Part shown: in pieces, positions 24,814 through 33,192 of the stretch
Layout: each line of letters opens with the position of its first letter
Numbering within the stretch: the first letter of the stretch is position 1
Assembly (NCBI RefSeq): GCF_002154225.1
Contig: NZ_MTSE01000007.1
Coordinates: forward strand, 1-64,000
Direction: 5' to 3'
Source: Hymenobacter crusticola
Lineage (GTDB): Bacteria; Bacteroidota; Bacteroidia; Cytophagales; Hymenobacteraceae
Length of the DNA: 64,000 bases
The notes under the pieces: generated by a model
What the model was told of the DNA's origin: nothing
The model's database searches: none
Seen by the model: only the letters and a program-made list of their open reading frames with translations
Made by a program: the position numbers and the translations under genes

Positions 24814-25545
24814 ATGAAGCTCTATTTGCGGGCGCTGCTGACGCTCTTCGTACCCTTCCTGGCGAGTTGCTCGTCGTTGTATTTTCCGCCGCCCCCCCAA
24901 GTGCCTTTGCTCACCCAAAAGGGTGAGTTCAGCGGCGGTTTGCACACAAACTTAGACAACAACGTGTCGTTGCAGGGGGCGTATGCCGTGGGCGAACACC
25001 TAGGGGTGATGGGCAGTGCCTCCTTCCTGCACACTGACAAGAAGAAAAGAGTGCTCGACCACGACTTTGGCGAAGTAGGCCTAGGGTATTACACGCGCTT
25101 AAGCGACCGGCGTGTACTGGAAGTATATGGCGGCCTAGGCGGGGGGCACTCCAAACGCGTTGAGCGTGATGCAGAGAAAGTGACCACGCGCACGCTGGAA
25201 AGCGGCCTGACGAAGTACTTTCTACAGGTGAACTACAGCTCGAAGGACAACAGCAACGTGCACGTTTTCGGCCGCGACTTTCCAATTACCTACGGCACGG
25301 CATTGCGCCTAAGCTACCTACAGCTCGAAAACTTCAAGTTGGATAATGTGCCAACAATAGGCGAGGAGAACGTCTTTATAGAGCCTATCACGTACACCCG
25401 CATCCAACTTGTTGGGCCAGTGCAGCTTCAGCTCATCAGCGGCAGCAACTTTGGCTTGCGGCAGCGCAAGTTCCTGAAGGCAGCCAACTCAGTATTCAAC
25501 TTTGGCGTGGTGGTGAATATTGGCGGGCAGGAGGGTAAGCGGTAA
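24814..25545 (+). CDS. outer-membrane beta-barrel lipoprotein
   Basis: 243 aa with a lipoprotein signal (LRALLTLFVPFLASC). After a Pro-rich stretch (YFPPPPQVPLL) the sequence alternates strands: GEFSGGLHTNLDNNVSLQGAYAV, GEVGLGYYTRLSDRRVLEVYGGLGGG, and ends SVFNFGVVVNIGG, consistent with an eight-strand barrel. It is a paralogue of the gene at 21106-21885. The ATG lies four bases behind TAGCTTTC, a near match to the -7 consensus. The convergent HAD gene ends 14 bases away. The function is unknown. Confidence 0.7.
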   Translation: MKLYLRALLTLFVPFLASCSSLYFPPPPQVPLLTQKGEFSGGLHTNLDNNVSLQGAYAVGEHLGVMGSASFLHTDKKKRVLDHDFGEVGLGYYTRLSDRRVLEVYGGLGGGHSKRVERDAEKVTTRTLESGLTKYFLQVNYSSKDNSNVHVFGRDFPITYGTALRLSYLQLENFKLDNVPTIGEENVFIEPITYTRIQLVGPVQLQLISGSNFGLRQRKFLKAANSVFNFGVVVNIGGQEGKR

Positions 25546-25559
25546 CAGCAAGCCTCCGT

Positions 25560-26315
25560 TTAGTGGCTATCAGCCGCCGAACCAACGCCTACGATCTTTT
25601 GCACGACATCAGCTAGCGGTTCAAGGCTAGTAATTTCTTCAACATCAGGCAACAGTCGGGTGGCGCCGAAGCGATTCAGCCACACCGGCCGTATGCCCAC
25701 TGCCAAGGCGCCGAGCACGTCGGCCGTCCAGTTGTCACCAACCATCACGGTAGTAGCGGGCTCGGCACCTAGGCGCTGCATGGCTACCTGAAAAATGCAT
25801 GGGTCGGGCTTTGGCATGCCCACCTCTTCAGAGGTAATCAGCGCGTCTACCAAGTGGCGCATACCTAGGTAGTGCAGTTTGTCTTCCTGCTCCGCCGTGC
25901 GGTTGTTCGTTACAATCCCGATGCGGTACTGCGGCTTCAGGGCTTCCAGCAAGGCCAGCGCACCCGTAATAGGCTGGCGCAAACCACGATAGTGCTCGTA
26001 GTGAAACTGCGCAAATTCATCAGCTGCCGCATCCGAGGTTAGGGCGCCGTACGGCGCCAGCAACCGTTGGAAGCGTAGCCGCCGCGCCTCTAGGTAGCTG
26101 TAGTGGCCAGCCAACACGAGTGGGTGCATCTCTTCCAGAATCTCGCTGTAGCGGTTGTATAACTCATCCAATACGATGTCGGCGGCGAAGGGCAACTGAT
26201 GTGTACTAGCCGCCAACGTCGCCCGCGCGGTAGTCGCATGGTCGAACAGCGTATCGTCGAGGTCGAAGAGGATGGCGGTGGGGCGTAGGAAGGCTGGCGC
26301 TGTGGACAACGACAT
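25560..26315 (-). CDS. HAD-superfamily hydrolase, YjjG-like
   Basis: 251 aa from the ATG at 26315; a longer frame begins with TTG at 26336. HAD motifs: DLDDTLFDH with catalytic Asp18 and Asp20, IVTNNRTAEQ (motif II region), GMPKPDPCIFQVAM with motif III Lys, and VMVGDNWTADVLGALAVG (motif IV). The alpha-helical cap between motifs I and II and the DDTLFDH wording match the YjjG group, which dephosphorylates non-canonical pyrimidine nucleotides. The substrate is inferred from subfamily resemblance. It stands alone between a convergent lipoprotein gene and the sucD terminator. Confidence 0.85.
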   Translation of the reverse strand: MSLSTAPAFLRPTAILFDLDDTLFDHATTARATLAASTHQLPFAADIVLDELYNRYSEILEEMHPLVLAGHYSYLEARRLRFQRLLAPYGALTSDAAADEFAQFHYEHYRGLRQPITGALALLEALKPQYRIGIVTNNRTAEQEDKLHYLGMRHLVDALITSEEVGMPKPDPCIFQVAMQRLGAEPATTVMVGDNWTADVLGALAVGIRPVWLNRFGATRLLPDVEEITSLEPLADVVQKIVGVGSAADSH

Positions 26316-26438
26316 GGCGGTGAAATCTGATAGCAAGTGTAAGGTGGCAGCGCACGTCAGGAAGAAGTCAAACAGCCTTGCGCGTATCTAGGTTAGGGCA
26401 CTGGCCAGAAGAAAATAGGTGACGTAAGAACCGAGCAC

Positions 26439-26467
26439 AAAAAAGCCCCGGCGCAAACCGAGGCTTT
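26439..26467 (-). terminator. terminator downstream of sucD
   Basis: On the minus strand AAAGCCTCGG pairs with CCGGGGCTTT (one G-T pair) and runs into six T. Confidence 0.85.
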
Positions 26468-26491
26468 CTTTTCTCTTAAAAGCGAGCTAAC

Positions 26492-27370
26492 CTAGCCGTT
26501 CAACACGCGCAGCATCGTGTCGCCAATCTCGGCGGGCGAATCCACTACGTGGATGCCGCACTCGCGCATGATGGCCATCTTAGCCGCAGCCGTATCATCG
26601 GCGCCACCTACAATAGCACCGGCGTGGCCCATGCGGCGGCCGGGAGGAGCCGTCTGGCCAGCAATGAAGCCCACAACTGGCTTCTTGTTGCCGCTCTCTT
26701 TAATCCAGCGGGCTGCTTCGGCTTCCATGCCGCCGCCAATTTCGCCGATCATCACGATGCCCTCCGTTTCGGGGTCGTTCATGAGCAGCTCCACCGCTTC
26801 TTTGGTCGTGGTGCCGATGATGGGGTCACCACCGATGCCGATAGCCGTGGTCTGCCCTAGGCCAGCTTTGGTGAGCTGGTCAACGGCTTCGTAGGTCAGC
26901 GTACCCGACTTCGATACGATACCGATTTTGCCTTTCTGGAAGATAAAGCCGGGCATGATACCCACTTTGCACTCGCCGGCAGTCATGACGCCGGGGCAGT
27001 TCGGGCCGATCATGCGCAGGCCTTCGCGGTCTTTGAGGTATTCTTTCACCGCAATCATGTCCTTGGTCGGAATGCCTTCGGTGATGGTTACAATCACTTT
27101 AATACCAGCGTCGGCGGCTTCCATGATGGCGTCGGCGGCAAAAGCCGGGGGCACGAAGATGATGCTCGTATCGGCGCCAGCTTGCTCAACTGCTTCAGCA
27201 ACCGTGTTGAACACGGGCCGGTCGAGGTGCTGGGTGCCACCTTTGCCAGGCGTCACGCCACCCACTACGTTGGTGCCGTACTCAATCATTTGCTGAGCGT
27301 GGAAGGAGCCTTCCGAGCCGGTGAAGCCCTGCACAATCACTTTAGAATCCTTGTTAACCAGAACACTCAT
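26492..27370 (-). CDS. sucD: succinate--CoA ligase subunit alpha
   Basis: 292 aa. The N-terminal CoA-binding Rossmann domain contains VIVQGFTGSEGSFHAQQMIEYGT and GGVTPGKGGTQH. The ligase domain has GPNCPGVMT, SGTLTYEAV, GIGGDPIIGT, GEIGGGMEAEAA and the active-site histidine in GRRMGHAGAIVGG, the residue that is phosphorylated during succinyl-CoA conversion in the TCA cycle. The beta subunit (sucC) is not adjacent, so the complex is encoded at two loci, as is frequent in Bacteroidota. It has a good promoter (27440-27469) and a terminator, so it forms a single-gene transcript. Confidence 0.97.
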   Translation of the reverse strand: MSVLVNKDSKVIVQGFTGSEGSFHAQQMIEYGTNVVGGVTPGKGGTQHLDRPVFNTVAEAVEQAGADTSIIFVPPAFAADAIMEAADAGIKVIVTITEGIPTKDMIAVKEYLKDREGLRMIGPNCPGVMTAGECKVGIMPGFIFQKGKIGIVSKSGTLTYEAVDQLTKAGLGQTTAIGIGGDPIIGTTTKEAVELLMNDPETEGIVMIGEIGGGMEAEAARWIKESGNKKPVVGFIAGQTAPPGRRMGHAGAIVGGADDTAAAKMAIMRECGIHVVDSPAEIGDTMLRVLNG

Positions 27371-27439
27371 TCGAAGCGGGTTTTAGAGTAGCTATTCCGT
27401 TGGGGGTAAGAACGCCAGCATCGGAAAAATGCCGGCGCA

Positions 27440-27469
27440 CAAAAGTAGGCTTTTTTGGTCCGGCTGCAA
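27440..27469 (-). promoter_or_regulatory. sucD promoter: TTG - 19 nt - TACTTTTG
   Basis: On the minus strand TTG (27469-27467) is followed after 19 nt by TACTTTTG (27447-27440). This matches both Bacteroidota promoter boxes with correct spacing. It predicts a leader of about 65 nt. Confidence 0.75.
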
Positions 27470-27480
27470 GGCAAGCAACG

Positions 27481-27561
27481 GAGTAACTGAGTAGCGGCGC
27501 AACGGAGTAATGCTGTTCAACGATTTACTCTGCTGCTCCGTGCGAAGCCACTCGGTTACTC
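27481..27561. repeat. imperfect intergenic palindrome with GTTCAAC loop
   Basis: GAGTAACTGAGTAGC near 27481 is matched by GCCACTCGGTTACTC at the right end, and CGGAGTAA by TTTACTCTG nearer the loop. The loop holds GTTCAAC. It sits between sucD and the CBS-like gene, just upstream of the latter's -7 element. It shares form, and some arm sequence (ACTGAGTAGC), with the palindrome at 33193-33272. Confidence 0.55.
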
Positions 27562-27566
27562 TTTCG

Positions 27567-27574
27567 TACCTTTG
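27567..27574 (+). promoter_or_regulatory. -7 element TACCTTTG before the CBS-like gene
   Basis: Exact TAnnTTTG match ending 22 bases before the ATG at 27597. It also rules out the longer ORF that would begin at 27510. Confidence 0.65.
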
Positions 27575-27596
27575 TCGCTCCAACCACCCCACACTC

Positions 27597-28574
27597 ATGT
27601 ACCTGAATCATATAGTGGAAGCCATCGGTAACACACCGCTGGTGAAACTCAATAAAGTAACCGATGGCATCCGCGGTACCGTGCTAGCCAAGGTCGAATA
27701 TTTCAACCCCGGCAACTCGGTGAAAGACCGCATGGCGGTGAAAATGATTGAAGATGCCGAAAAAGCTGGCTTGCTCAAGCCAGGCGGTACTATCATTGAA
27801 GGCACTAGCGGCAACACGGGCATGGGCCTAGCCTTGGCAGCCATCAGCAAAGGCTACCGGTGCATTTTTACGATGAGCGATAAGCAGGGCCAGGAAAAGC
27901 GGGATATTCTGAAGGCCGTAGGCGCCGAAATTATCATCTGCCCTACCGATGTAACGCCTGACGACCCGCGCTCTTACTACTCGGTGGCGCGCAAGCTCAA
28001 CGCCGAAATTCCGAACTCCTTTTATCCTAACCAGTACGATAACCTCTCCAACACCGCCGCGCACTACCAGCAAACGGGGCCGGAGCTGTGGGTACAGACC
28101 AATGGCCACATCACGCACCTAGCTTGCGGCGTGGGCACGGGCGGTACAATCTGCGGCACCAGCAAGTACCTGAAGGAGCAGAATGCGCAGCTGGTTACGG
28201 TCGGCATCGATACGTATGGCTCGGTCTTCAAGAAGTATAAGGAAACCGGTATTTTCGATCAGAACGAAATTTATCCGTACAAAACCGAAGGAATTGGGGA
28301 GGATATTCTGCCCAAAAACGTTGACTTCGATCAAATTGACCTGTTTATCAAAGTTGCTGACCGCGACGGGGCTCTCATGACGCGTCGCTTGGCGAAGGAA
28401 GAAGGCTTATTTGTGGGCTGGTCGTGCGGCTCGGCCGTGTTTGGCGCACTGGAATACGCGCGGGAACACTTGCAAGAAGACGACACGATGGTGGTAATTC
28501 TGCCCGATCACGGCACGCGCTACCTAGCCAAAATTTATAATGACGACTGGATGCGCGCGCAGGGCTGGTTGTGA
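27597..28574 (+). CDS. PLP-dependent cystathionine beta-synthase / cysteine synthase family enzyme
   Basis: 325 aa, fold type II PLP enzyme. Lys43 in NPGNSVKDRMA binds PLP; GTSGNTGMGLALAA is the substrate loop and CGVGTGGTICG the phosphate loop. The C-terminal part has EGIGEDILPKNVDF and GWSCGSAVFGALEYA, closer to cystathionine beta-synthase than to plain CysK (which has SAG-type substitution here). There is no CBS-domain or heme-binding extension. It would join serine (or O-acetylserine) with homocysteine or sulfide. The start at ATG 27597 follows a clear -7 element. The gene is monocistronic or runs into the response regulator 50 bases on. Confidence 0.9.
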   Translation: MYLNHIVEAIGNTPLVKLNKVTDGIRGTVLAKVEYFNPGNSVKDRMAVKMIEDAEKAGLLKPGGTIIEGTSGNTGMGLALAAISKGYRCIFTMSDKQGQEKRDILKAVGAEIIICPTDVTPDDPRSYYSVARKLNAEIPNSFYPNQYDNLSNTAAHYQQTGPELWVQTNGHITHLACGVGTGGTICGTSKYLKEQNAQLVTVGIDTYGSVFKKYKETGIFDQNEIYPYKTEGIGEDILPKNVDFDQIDLFIKVADRDGALMTRRLAKEEGLFVGWSCGSAVFGALEYAREHLQEDDTMVVILPDHGTRYLAKIYNDDWMRAQGWL

Positions 28575-28624
28575 TAAATCTTTAATTTAGAACCCTGTAA
28601 CGATTGGCTTCAGTGATTTTGACT

Positions 28625-29047
28625 ATGACCAAAAAGCTCCAGAACATCGTGTTGGTTGATGATAACGAAACAACCAGCTTCCTAAATAACCGCTTGCTCA
28701 ACCGCCTCGCTATTGCGGAGCAGGTGCGCACCTTTACCAGAGCGGAAGAAGCCTACGAGTTTCTGTGGGGCAACGGCCGGCAGCCATCCGATGCGGCTGA
28801 TCACCTGCCGGAGCTGGTTTTTGTCGACCTGAAAATGCCGGGTATGGATGGCTTTGAGTTTCTGAAGCAGTACGACAGCCTTCCGCCCGAAGTGAAAAGC
28901 AAAACCGTGATGGCCGTGCTGACTACTTCCATGCATGCCGCCGATACGGCCCGCGTTTCTCAATTCAAAGACGTGGAATACCTTACCAAACCGCTCACCG
29001 AGGAGAAAATGCAAAAGCTCCTGACCAAACGCTTTTCGTTAAGCTAG
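28625..29047 (+). CDS. single-domain response regulator (CheY-like)
   Basis: 140 aa consisting only of a receiver domain. The acidic pocket is Asp12-Asp13 (LVDDNETT), the phospho-acceptor is Asp68 (FVDLKMPGMDGFEF), the switch Thr is in VLTTSMHA (100-101), and the conserved Lys122 is in YLTKPL. The NETTSFLN wording is typical for Bacteroidota stand-alone receivers that take phosphate from hybrid histidine kinases. No kinase gene is nearby. The ATG at 28625 is preferred over an in-frame TTG at 28604. A strong terminator follows. Confidence 0.92.
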   Translation: MTKKLQNIVLVDDNETTSFLNNRLLNRLAIAEQVRTFTRAEEAYEFLWGNGRQPSDAADHLPELVFVDLKMPGMDGFEFLKQYDSLPPEVKSKTVMAVLTTSMHAADTARVSQFKDVEYLTKPLTEEKMQKLLTKRFSLS

Positions 29048-29114
29048 GTTGCTCATCGAGCTCATGCTGTAGGCCCTCGACCTAGGCCGTTGAATGGGCT
29101 TTGGACTGATCAGT

Positions 29115-29153
29115 AACCCTGACAGAGGCTTCAAGCCCTGTCAGGGTTTTTTT
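29115..29153. terminator. bidirectional terminator between response regulator and ade
   Basis: AACCCTGACAG pairs with CTGTCAGGGTT; T-run on + strand and A-run upstream allow use by both convergent genes. Confidence 0.92.
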
Positions 29154-29157
29154 ATGC

Positions 29158-30807
29158 TCAAACTACCGCATCTACAAACTGGAAGGCTTCGCCGTCGAAC
29201 AAACCTTTGTCGCTGAGCTTCAGACTCGGAATAACTAGTAAGGCCATGAAGGAGAGCGTCATAAAGGGCGCAGCGAGCGGACTGCCTAGCTTTTTGGCCA
29301 GTGCATCAACGGCGGTATACGCCTCCGCCACGGCATAGCCATCTTGGTCTGACATGAGGCCGGCCACGGGCAACGGCAGAAGCAGTTCTTCGCCGTCGGC
29401 GCTGACGGCTGCTAAGCCACCTTTGGCCTGCATCACTAGGTTTACGGCGCGAGCTAGGCTCTCGTCATCGCAGCCGACGGCGGTAATATTGTGCGAGTCG
29501 TGGCCGACGCTGGAAGCCAGCGCGCCGTGCTTCAGACCAAATCCTTTAATGAAGGCCACTGCTGGCGGAGCAGCCGCGTAACGGTTCACGACTGTTAGTT
29601 TCAGAACATCAGTAGGTAAGTTGGGCACTACAAAGCCCTGTTCTACTAGGGCAGCTAGGTCGTGGCGTGCGGTGATGAGTTGCCCATCAAAGCATTCAAT
29701 AACACGAATCGTCGCCGTCTCCGCGGGAGCAAGCAGCCGAAAGCTGGTAGCTTGTACAAGGTCGGTGTGGAAATTATTGATAACGGGTACGGCCGCCGCC
29801 GGAATTCTAGTTTGGCCGTTCTCAGCCACCACGTCTCCATTGATGTAAGTCCGCTGGACGTTGAATTCTTGCAGGTTATCAACCAAGATAAAGTCGGCGG
29901 GGTCGCCCTCACGGAGCAAGCCAACAGGTAGCTTATAGTGGAGTACAGGGTTCAAGCACGCCACGCGCAGCACCTTCAATACCTCTTGGCCGCGCGCCAC
30001 GGCGCGTTGCACGAGCTGATTGATATGACCGAGCACGAGCGTGTCGGGGTGCTTGTCGTCGGAGCAGAACATCAGGTGCTCGTAGTGTTCCGGCAACAAG
30101 TCAATGAGCGCCTCGAAGTTGCGGGCCGCTGAGCCTTCCCGAATCAAAACCTTCATGCCCACAGCCAGTTTGTCGAGGGCTTCTTCGGCGGTAAAGCATT
30201 CATGGTCGGTGCTGATGCCGGCGCTGGCGTATTGGCGGGCATCGTCGCCGCGCAAGCCGGGTGCGTGTCCATCCACGGGACGGTTGTAGCGCTGGGCCAG
30301 GGCTATTTTCTCCATCACCAGCGGGTCGCGGTGCAGCACGCCGGGCCAGTTCATCATCTCAGCTAGATAGCCCACGGCAGGGTTCTGGAAAAGCTGCTCA
30401 ATGTCGGCGGCCGTGATGGTGGCGCCGGCTGTTTCGAAGGGCGTAGCTGGCACACACGAAGGTGCCCCAAAGCAAAATTTGAACGGCACGGTGTTGCTAC
30501 TCGCCAGCATGTACTCCACGCCCTTCACGCCGAGCACGTTTCCAATTTCGTGCGGATCGGATACCGTGGCTACCGTGCCGTGCACTACCGCCAACCTAGC
30601 AAACTCCGAGGGCACTAGCAGCGAGCTTTCGACGTGCACGTGCGCATCCACAAAGCCTGGCAACGCATACGGCAGTGTTGGATCGGGGCCTACCTCGGAG
30701 AGCTCCATCCGCTGGATGCTGCCATCTGCTACGTGGATAGTGCCAGGCGTTATGGTGTTGGTAAATAGATTGATAACGTTGGCGCGGAGGGCGAAGGCAG
30801 CAGGCAT
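29158..30807 (-). CDS. ade: adenine deaminase
   Basis: 549 aa, amidohydrolase superfamily, converts adenine to hypoxanthine in purine salvage. Metal site HxH: LPGFVDAHVHVESS; further family motifs: VSDPHEIGNVLG, YLAEMMNWPGV, PVDGHAPGLRG, ISTDHECFTAEEA, FCSDDKHPDTL and VGHDSHNITAVGCDDESLARAVN. The C-terminal domain ends with MTLSFMALLVIPSLKLSDKGLFD, a typical Ade end. No partner genes are adjacent. The short 5' region overlaps the divergent promoter of the small lipoprotein gene at 30894. Confidence 0.96.
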   Translation of the reverse strand: MPAAFALRANVINLFTNTITPGTIHVADGSIQRMELSEVGPDPTLPYALPGFVDAHVHVESSLLVPSEFARLAVVHGTVATVSDPHEIGNVLGVKGVEYMLASSNTVPFKFCFGAPSCVPATPFETAGATITAADIEQLFQNPAVGYLAEMMNWPGVLHRDPLVMEKIALAQRYNRPVDGHAPGLRGDDARQYASAGISTDHECFTAEEALDKLAVGMKVLIREGSAARNFEALIDLLPEHYEHLMFCSDDKHPDTLVLGHINQLVQRAVARGQEVLKVLRVACLNPVLHYKLPVGLLREGDPADFILVDNLQEFNVQRTYINGDVVAENGQTRIPAAAVPVINNFHTDLVQATSFRLLAPAETATIRVIECFDGQLITARHDLAALVEQGFVVPNLPTDVLKLTVVNRYAAAPPAVAFIKGFGLKHGALASSVGHDSHNITAVGCDDESLARAVNLVMQAKGGLAAVSADGEELLLPLPVAGLMSDQDGYAVAEAYTAVDALAKKLGSPLAAPFMTLSFMALLVIPSLKLSDKGLFDGEAFQFVDAVV

Positions 30808-30868
30808 AAGCTAGGTACAAAACGACGGTAAAGTTCAGTTCACAGAACGGCGAACGGGTAAAGAACCT

Positions 30869-30876
30869 TATATTTG
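30869..30876 (+). promoter_or_regulatory. -7 element TATATTTG before the 52-aa lipoprotein
   Basis: Exact TAnnTTTG match ending 17 bases before the GTG at 30894. It supports the otherwise overlooked small gene. Confidence 0.55.
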
Positions 30877-30893
30877 TGGGAAAATCCACCCCT

Positions 30894-31052
30894 GTGAGAA
30901 AGATTCTAACGATGCTTTGGGTTGCCCTTTTCTTGGGTTCGGGTGTGGCTGCCACCGGTTGCGCGGGCCGCACAGCGCAGCAGAAGAAAACCGCTTCGTA
31001 TAAGCGCAAAGCCAAATCCGGCCATATTCCTTGCCCGTGCGACAGTCATTAG
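30894..31052 (+). CDS. small lipoprotein, 52 aa
   Basis: A GTG-initiated frame encodes MRKILTMLWVALFLGSGV, then a lipobox ending TGC at Cys23, a basic middle (QQKKTASYKRKAKSGH) and the Cys-rich end IPCPCDSH. An alternative ATG at 30912 keeps the lipobox. The signal, the -7 element upstream and the coding-like codon use support a real gene. The CPC-x-SH ending could bind a metal or form disulfides. The next gene starts 33 bases later on the same strand. The function is unknown. Confidence 0.72.
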   Translation: MRKILTMLWVALFLGSGVAATGCAGRTAQQKKTASYKRKAKSGHIPCPCDSH

Positions 31053-31085
31053 GCAATACGTAATCCTAGCTCTCTTAACTTCTCA

Positions 31086-31481
31086 ATGGCTGTCGAATCG
31101 CCCCTAGGTACTTTGCAAAACGCCGCTGAAACTGTTCGTCAGCAGCTCCGGCTCCCTGCCTTCGATGCTGAAGCGGTGCAGCGCTTGGCAGAACTTATTG
31201 AGACGCAACGACCTAGCTTAACAGATAGCAGCCGCGAAAACGCCGTAACGGCGCTAGGCTGCTTTCTAGGTCAGTGCTTGGTGCAAACCTACGGCGGGCA
31301 GTGGGCCGCCGGACCCGATGGTACCACGGGGGTTGGCATTGGCGGACACTCTTTTTTTAATCCCTTTTACCGCGTTGCCGAACAGCTCGCCCACGGCCGA
31401 CCTTCGTCGGTAGCCGTATTCTTTACGGAACTGCCTGAACGTCTGGCTGCCGCGTCCGGCCGTAAAGAACAACATTCGTGA
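31086..31481 (+). CDS. hypothetical protein upstream of cmk
   Basis: 131-aa soluble protein. The N-terminal half is helical (LQNAAETVRQQLRLPAFDAEAVQRLAELIE). The second half has ALGCFLGQCLVQTYGGQW, GVGIGGHSFFNPFYRVAEQLAHG and a FFTELPERL end. The pattern of a helix, YGGQW and NPFYRV recalls small proteins that sense or bind other proteins, but no family can be named with confidence. Its TGA overlaps a possible GTG start of the cmk frame, and it is probably co-transcribed with the small lipoprotein gene and cmk. Confidence 0.7.
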   Translation: MAVESPLGTLQNAAETVRQQLRLPAFDAEAVQRLAELIETQRPSLTDSSRENAVTALGCFLGQCLVQTYGGQWAAGPDGTTGVGIGGHSFFNPFYRVAEQLAHGRPSSVAVFFTELPERLAAASGRKEQHS

Positions 31482-31513
31482 CTCAACCTAGCCCTCAGCC
31501 GACCGATTTTGCC

Positions 31514-32224
31514 ATGCAGAAACTTGTCATTGCCATCGACGGCTATTCTTCGTGCGGCAAGAGCACCACGGCCAAAGCCGTAGCCGCCGCCTTGGGCTAC
31601 GCCTACATTGATACTGGCGCCATGTACCGCGCCGTGACGCTGTACTTGCTCGAAAACAAAATTGCGTTCGACGACTTGCCCCGCATCGAGCAAGCGCTCC
31701 ACGACATGCACATCACCTTCAAGCGCAACCGCCGGACGGGTCGCAACGAGCTTTGCCTTGATGGGCAGGTGCGCGAAGACGAAATTCGGCAGATGTACAT
31801 CTCGAATAATGTAAGTGAAGTGTCGGTTATCCCGGCTGTGCGCCACGCCATGGTGCGGCAACAGCAGCGCATGGGTCGCAAGCGTGGCATCGTGATGGAT
31901 GGGCGCGACATCGGTACGACCGTCTTCCCTGATGCGGAAGTGAAAGTGTTCATGACGGCTGATACGCACACCCGGGCCCTGCGCCGGCAGGAGGAGCTAG
32001 CCGAGAAAGGCGAGCAGGTGGAGCTGGAGGCAATTATCGAAAACCTCACCAAGCGTGACTATATTGACTCGACGCGCGCCGAAAGCCCCTTGCGTCGGGC
32101 TGCCGATGCCGTCCTGCTCGACACCACGCACATCACCATCGACGAGCAAGTTGATTTTGTGCTAGAACGGGTGTCGGCCGCCTTGTTTTCGCGGGCCATG
32201 TTGGCGCAGTCGCAGAATAGCTAG
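31514..32224 (+). CDS. cmk: (d)CMP kinase
   Basis: 236 aa from the ATG giving MQKLVIAIDGYSSCGKST; an upstream in-frame GTG at 31478 overlaps the previous stop. Walker A is GYSSCGKST (10-18). Family motifs are YIDTGAMYRAVTLY, the NMP-binding insert, MDGRDIGTTVFPDAEVKVFMTA and RRQEELAEKGE followed by RDYIDSTRAESPLRRAADAVLLDTT. It phosphorylates CMP and dCMP for nucleic acid synthesis. ispH follows 79 bases downstream, an arrangement often seen in Bacteroidota. Confidence 0.95.
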   Translation: MQKLVIAIDGYSSCGKSTTAKAVAAALGYAYIDTGAMYRAVTLYLLENKIAFDDLPRIEQALHDMHITFKRNRRTGRNELCLDGQVREDEIRQMYISNNVSEVSVIPAVRHAMVRQQQRMGRKRGIVMDGRDIGTTVFPDAEVKVFMTADTHTRALRRQEELAEKGEQVELEAIIENLTKRDYIDSTRAESPLRRAADAVLLDTTHITIDEQVDFVLERVSAALFSRAMLAQSQNS

Positions 32225-32303
32225 GGCAAAACCTAGCCACCTTGTCAGCTCGGATTGGGGCGCGAAAGTTGTAAGAGTAAGTTCTGTTTGTTGAAGAAAG
32301 CGC

Positions 32304-33185
32304 ATGAACGTTACCATAGATAAGAATTCCGGCTACTGCTTCGGCGTCGAGTTTGCCATTCAGATGGCCGAAGACGAACTGGCGCACGAAGAGACTTTGT
32401 ATTGCCTCGGCGACATTGTGCACAATCGGATGGAGGTGGAACGCCTCTATCAGCAGGGGCTGCGCATTATCGACCGAGAACAGCTAGCTGAGCTTCACGA
32501 TTGCAAAGTGCTCATCCGGGCTCACGGCGAACCGCCGGAAACCTATGAGCTAGCTTTGCGCAACAACCTAGAGCTCATTGACGCTTCATGCCCCGTGGTG
32601 CTTAAGCTCCAAAACCGTGTGAAGCACGCCTACGACTCCATCAAGCGTCAAGACGGCCAGATTGTCATCTACGGTCAGCCCGGCCACGCGGAGGTTACTG
32701 GCCTCACGGGCCAGACCGGCAACCGTGCCCTTATCGTGATGACGGAAGCCGACCTCGACCAGATTGACTTTACCCGTCCTGTTACGCTTTTCAGCCAAAC
32801 GACTAAGAGCACGGCCGGTTTTTACCGCATGAAGCAGTTGATCGAGGAGCGCATTGCGCTGGCTGGTAGTTCCCTGGATTCGTTTGACGCCAACGACAGC
32901 ATCTGTCGTCAAGTGAGCAACCGGGAGCCAGCACTTGCCAAGTTTGCCGTGCAGCACGACATCATCGTGTTTGTGAGCGGGCGCAAAAGCTCCAACGGAA
33001 AAGCTTTGTTCAGCGTGGTAAACAAGACCAACCCGCGCAGCTACTTCGTGGAGAACGAGCAGGAACTAGACGACGAGTGGTTCCACGGCGCTGAGTCGGT
33101 GGGCATTTGCGGCGCGACTAGCACGCCCATGTGGCTCATGCAGCGCGTAGCCGACCGCATCGAGCAAGTGGCAGTTGAGGCGTAG
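32304..33185 (+). CDS. ispH: 4-hydroxy-3-methylbut-2-enyl diphosphate reductase
   Basis: 293 aa. IspH catalyses the last step of the MEP isoprenoid pathway with a [4Fe-4S] cluster. Cluster cysteines are in GYCFGV (Cys12), DASCPVV and NDSICRQVSNRE; other motifs are IRAHGEPPETY, YGQPGHAEVTGLTGQ, FSQTTKS, SGRKSSNGKALF and ICGATSTPMWLM. The substrate-site His of GHAEV and the SxN pair are conserved. The stop is followed eight bases later by a long palindrome that leads straight into the DUF502 gene. Confidence 0.96.
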   Translation: MNVTIDKNSGYCFGVEFAIQMAEDELAHEETLYCLGDIVHNRMEVERLYQQGLRIIDREQLAELHDCKVLIRAHGEPPETYELALRNNLELIDASCPVVLKLQNRVKHAYDSIKRQDGQIVIYGQPGHAEVTGLTGQTGNRALIVMTEADLDQIDFTRPVTLFSQTTKSTAGFYRMKQLIEERIALAGSSLDSFDANDSICRQVSNREPALAKFAVQHDIIVFVSGRKSSNGKALFSVVNKTNPRSYFVENEQELDDEWFHGAESVGICGATSTPMWLMQRVADRIEQVAVEA

Positions 33186-33192
33186 TTTCGCT

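Noticed and set aside
29621..30289. Series of plus-strand ORFs of 60-89 aa inside ade
   Set aside because: Shadows of the minus-strand adenine deaminase; low-quality protein composition.
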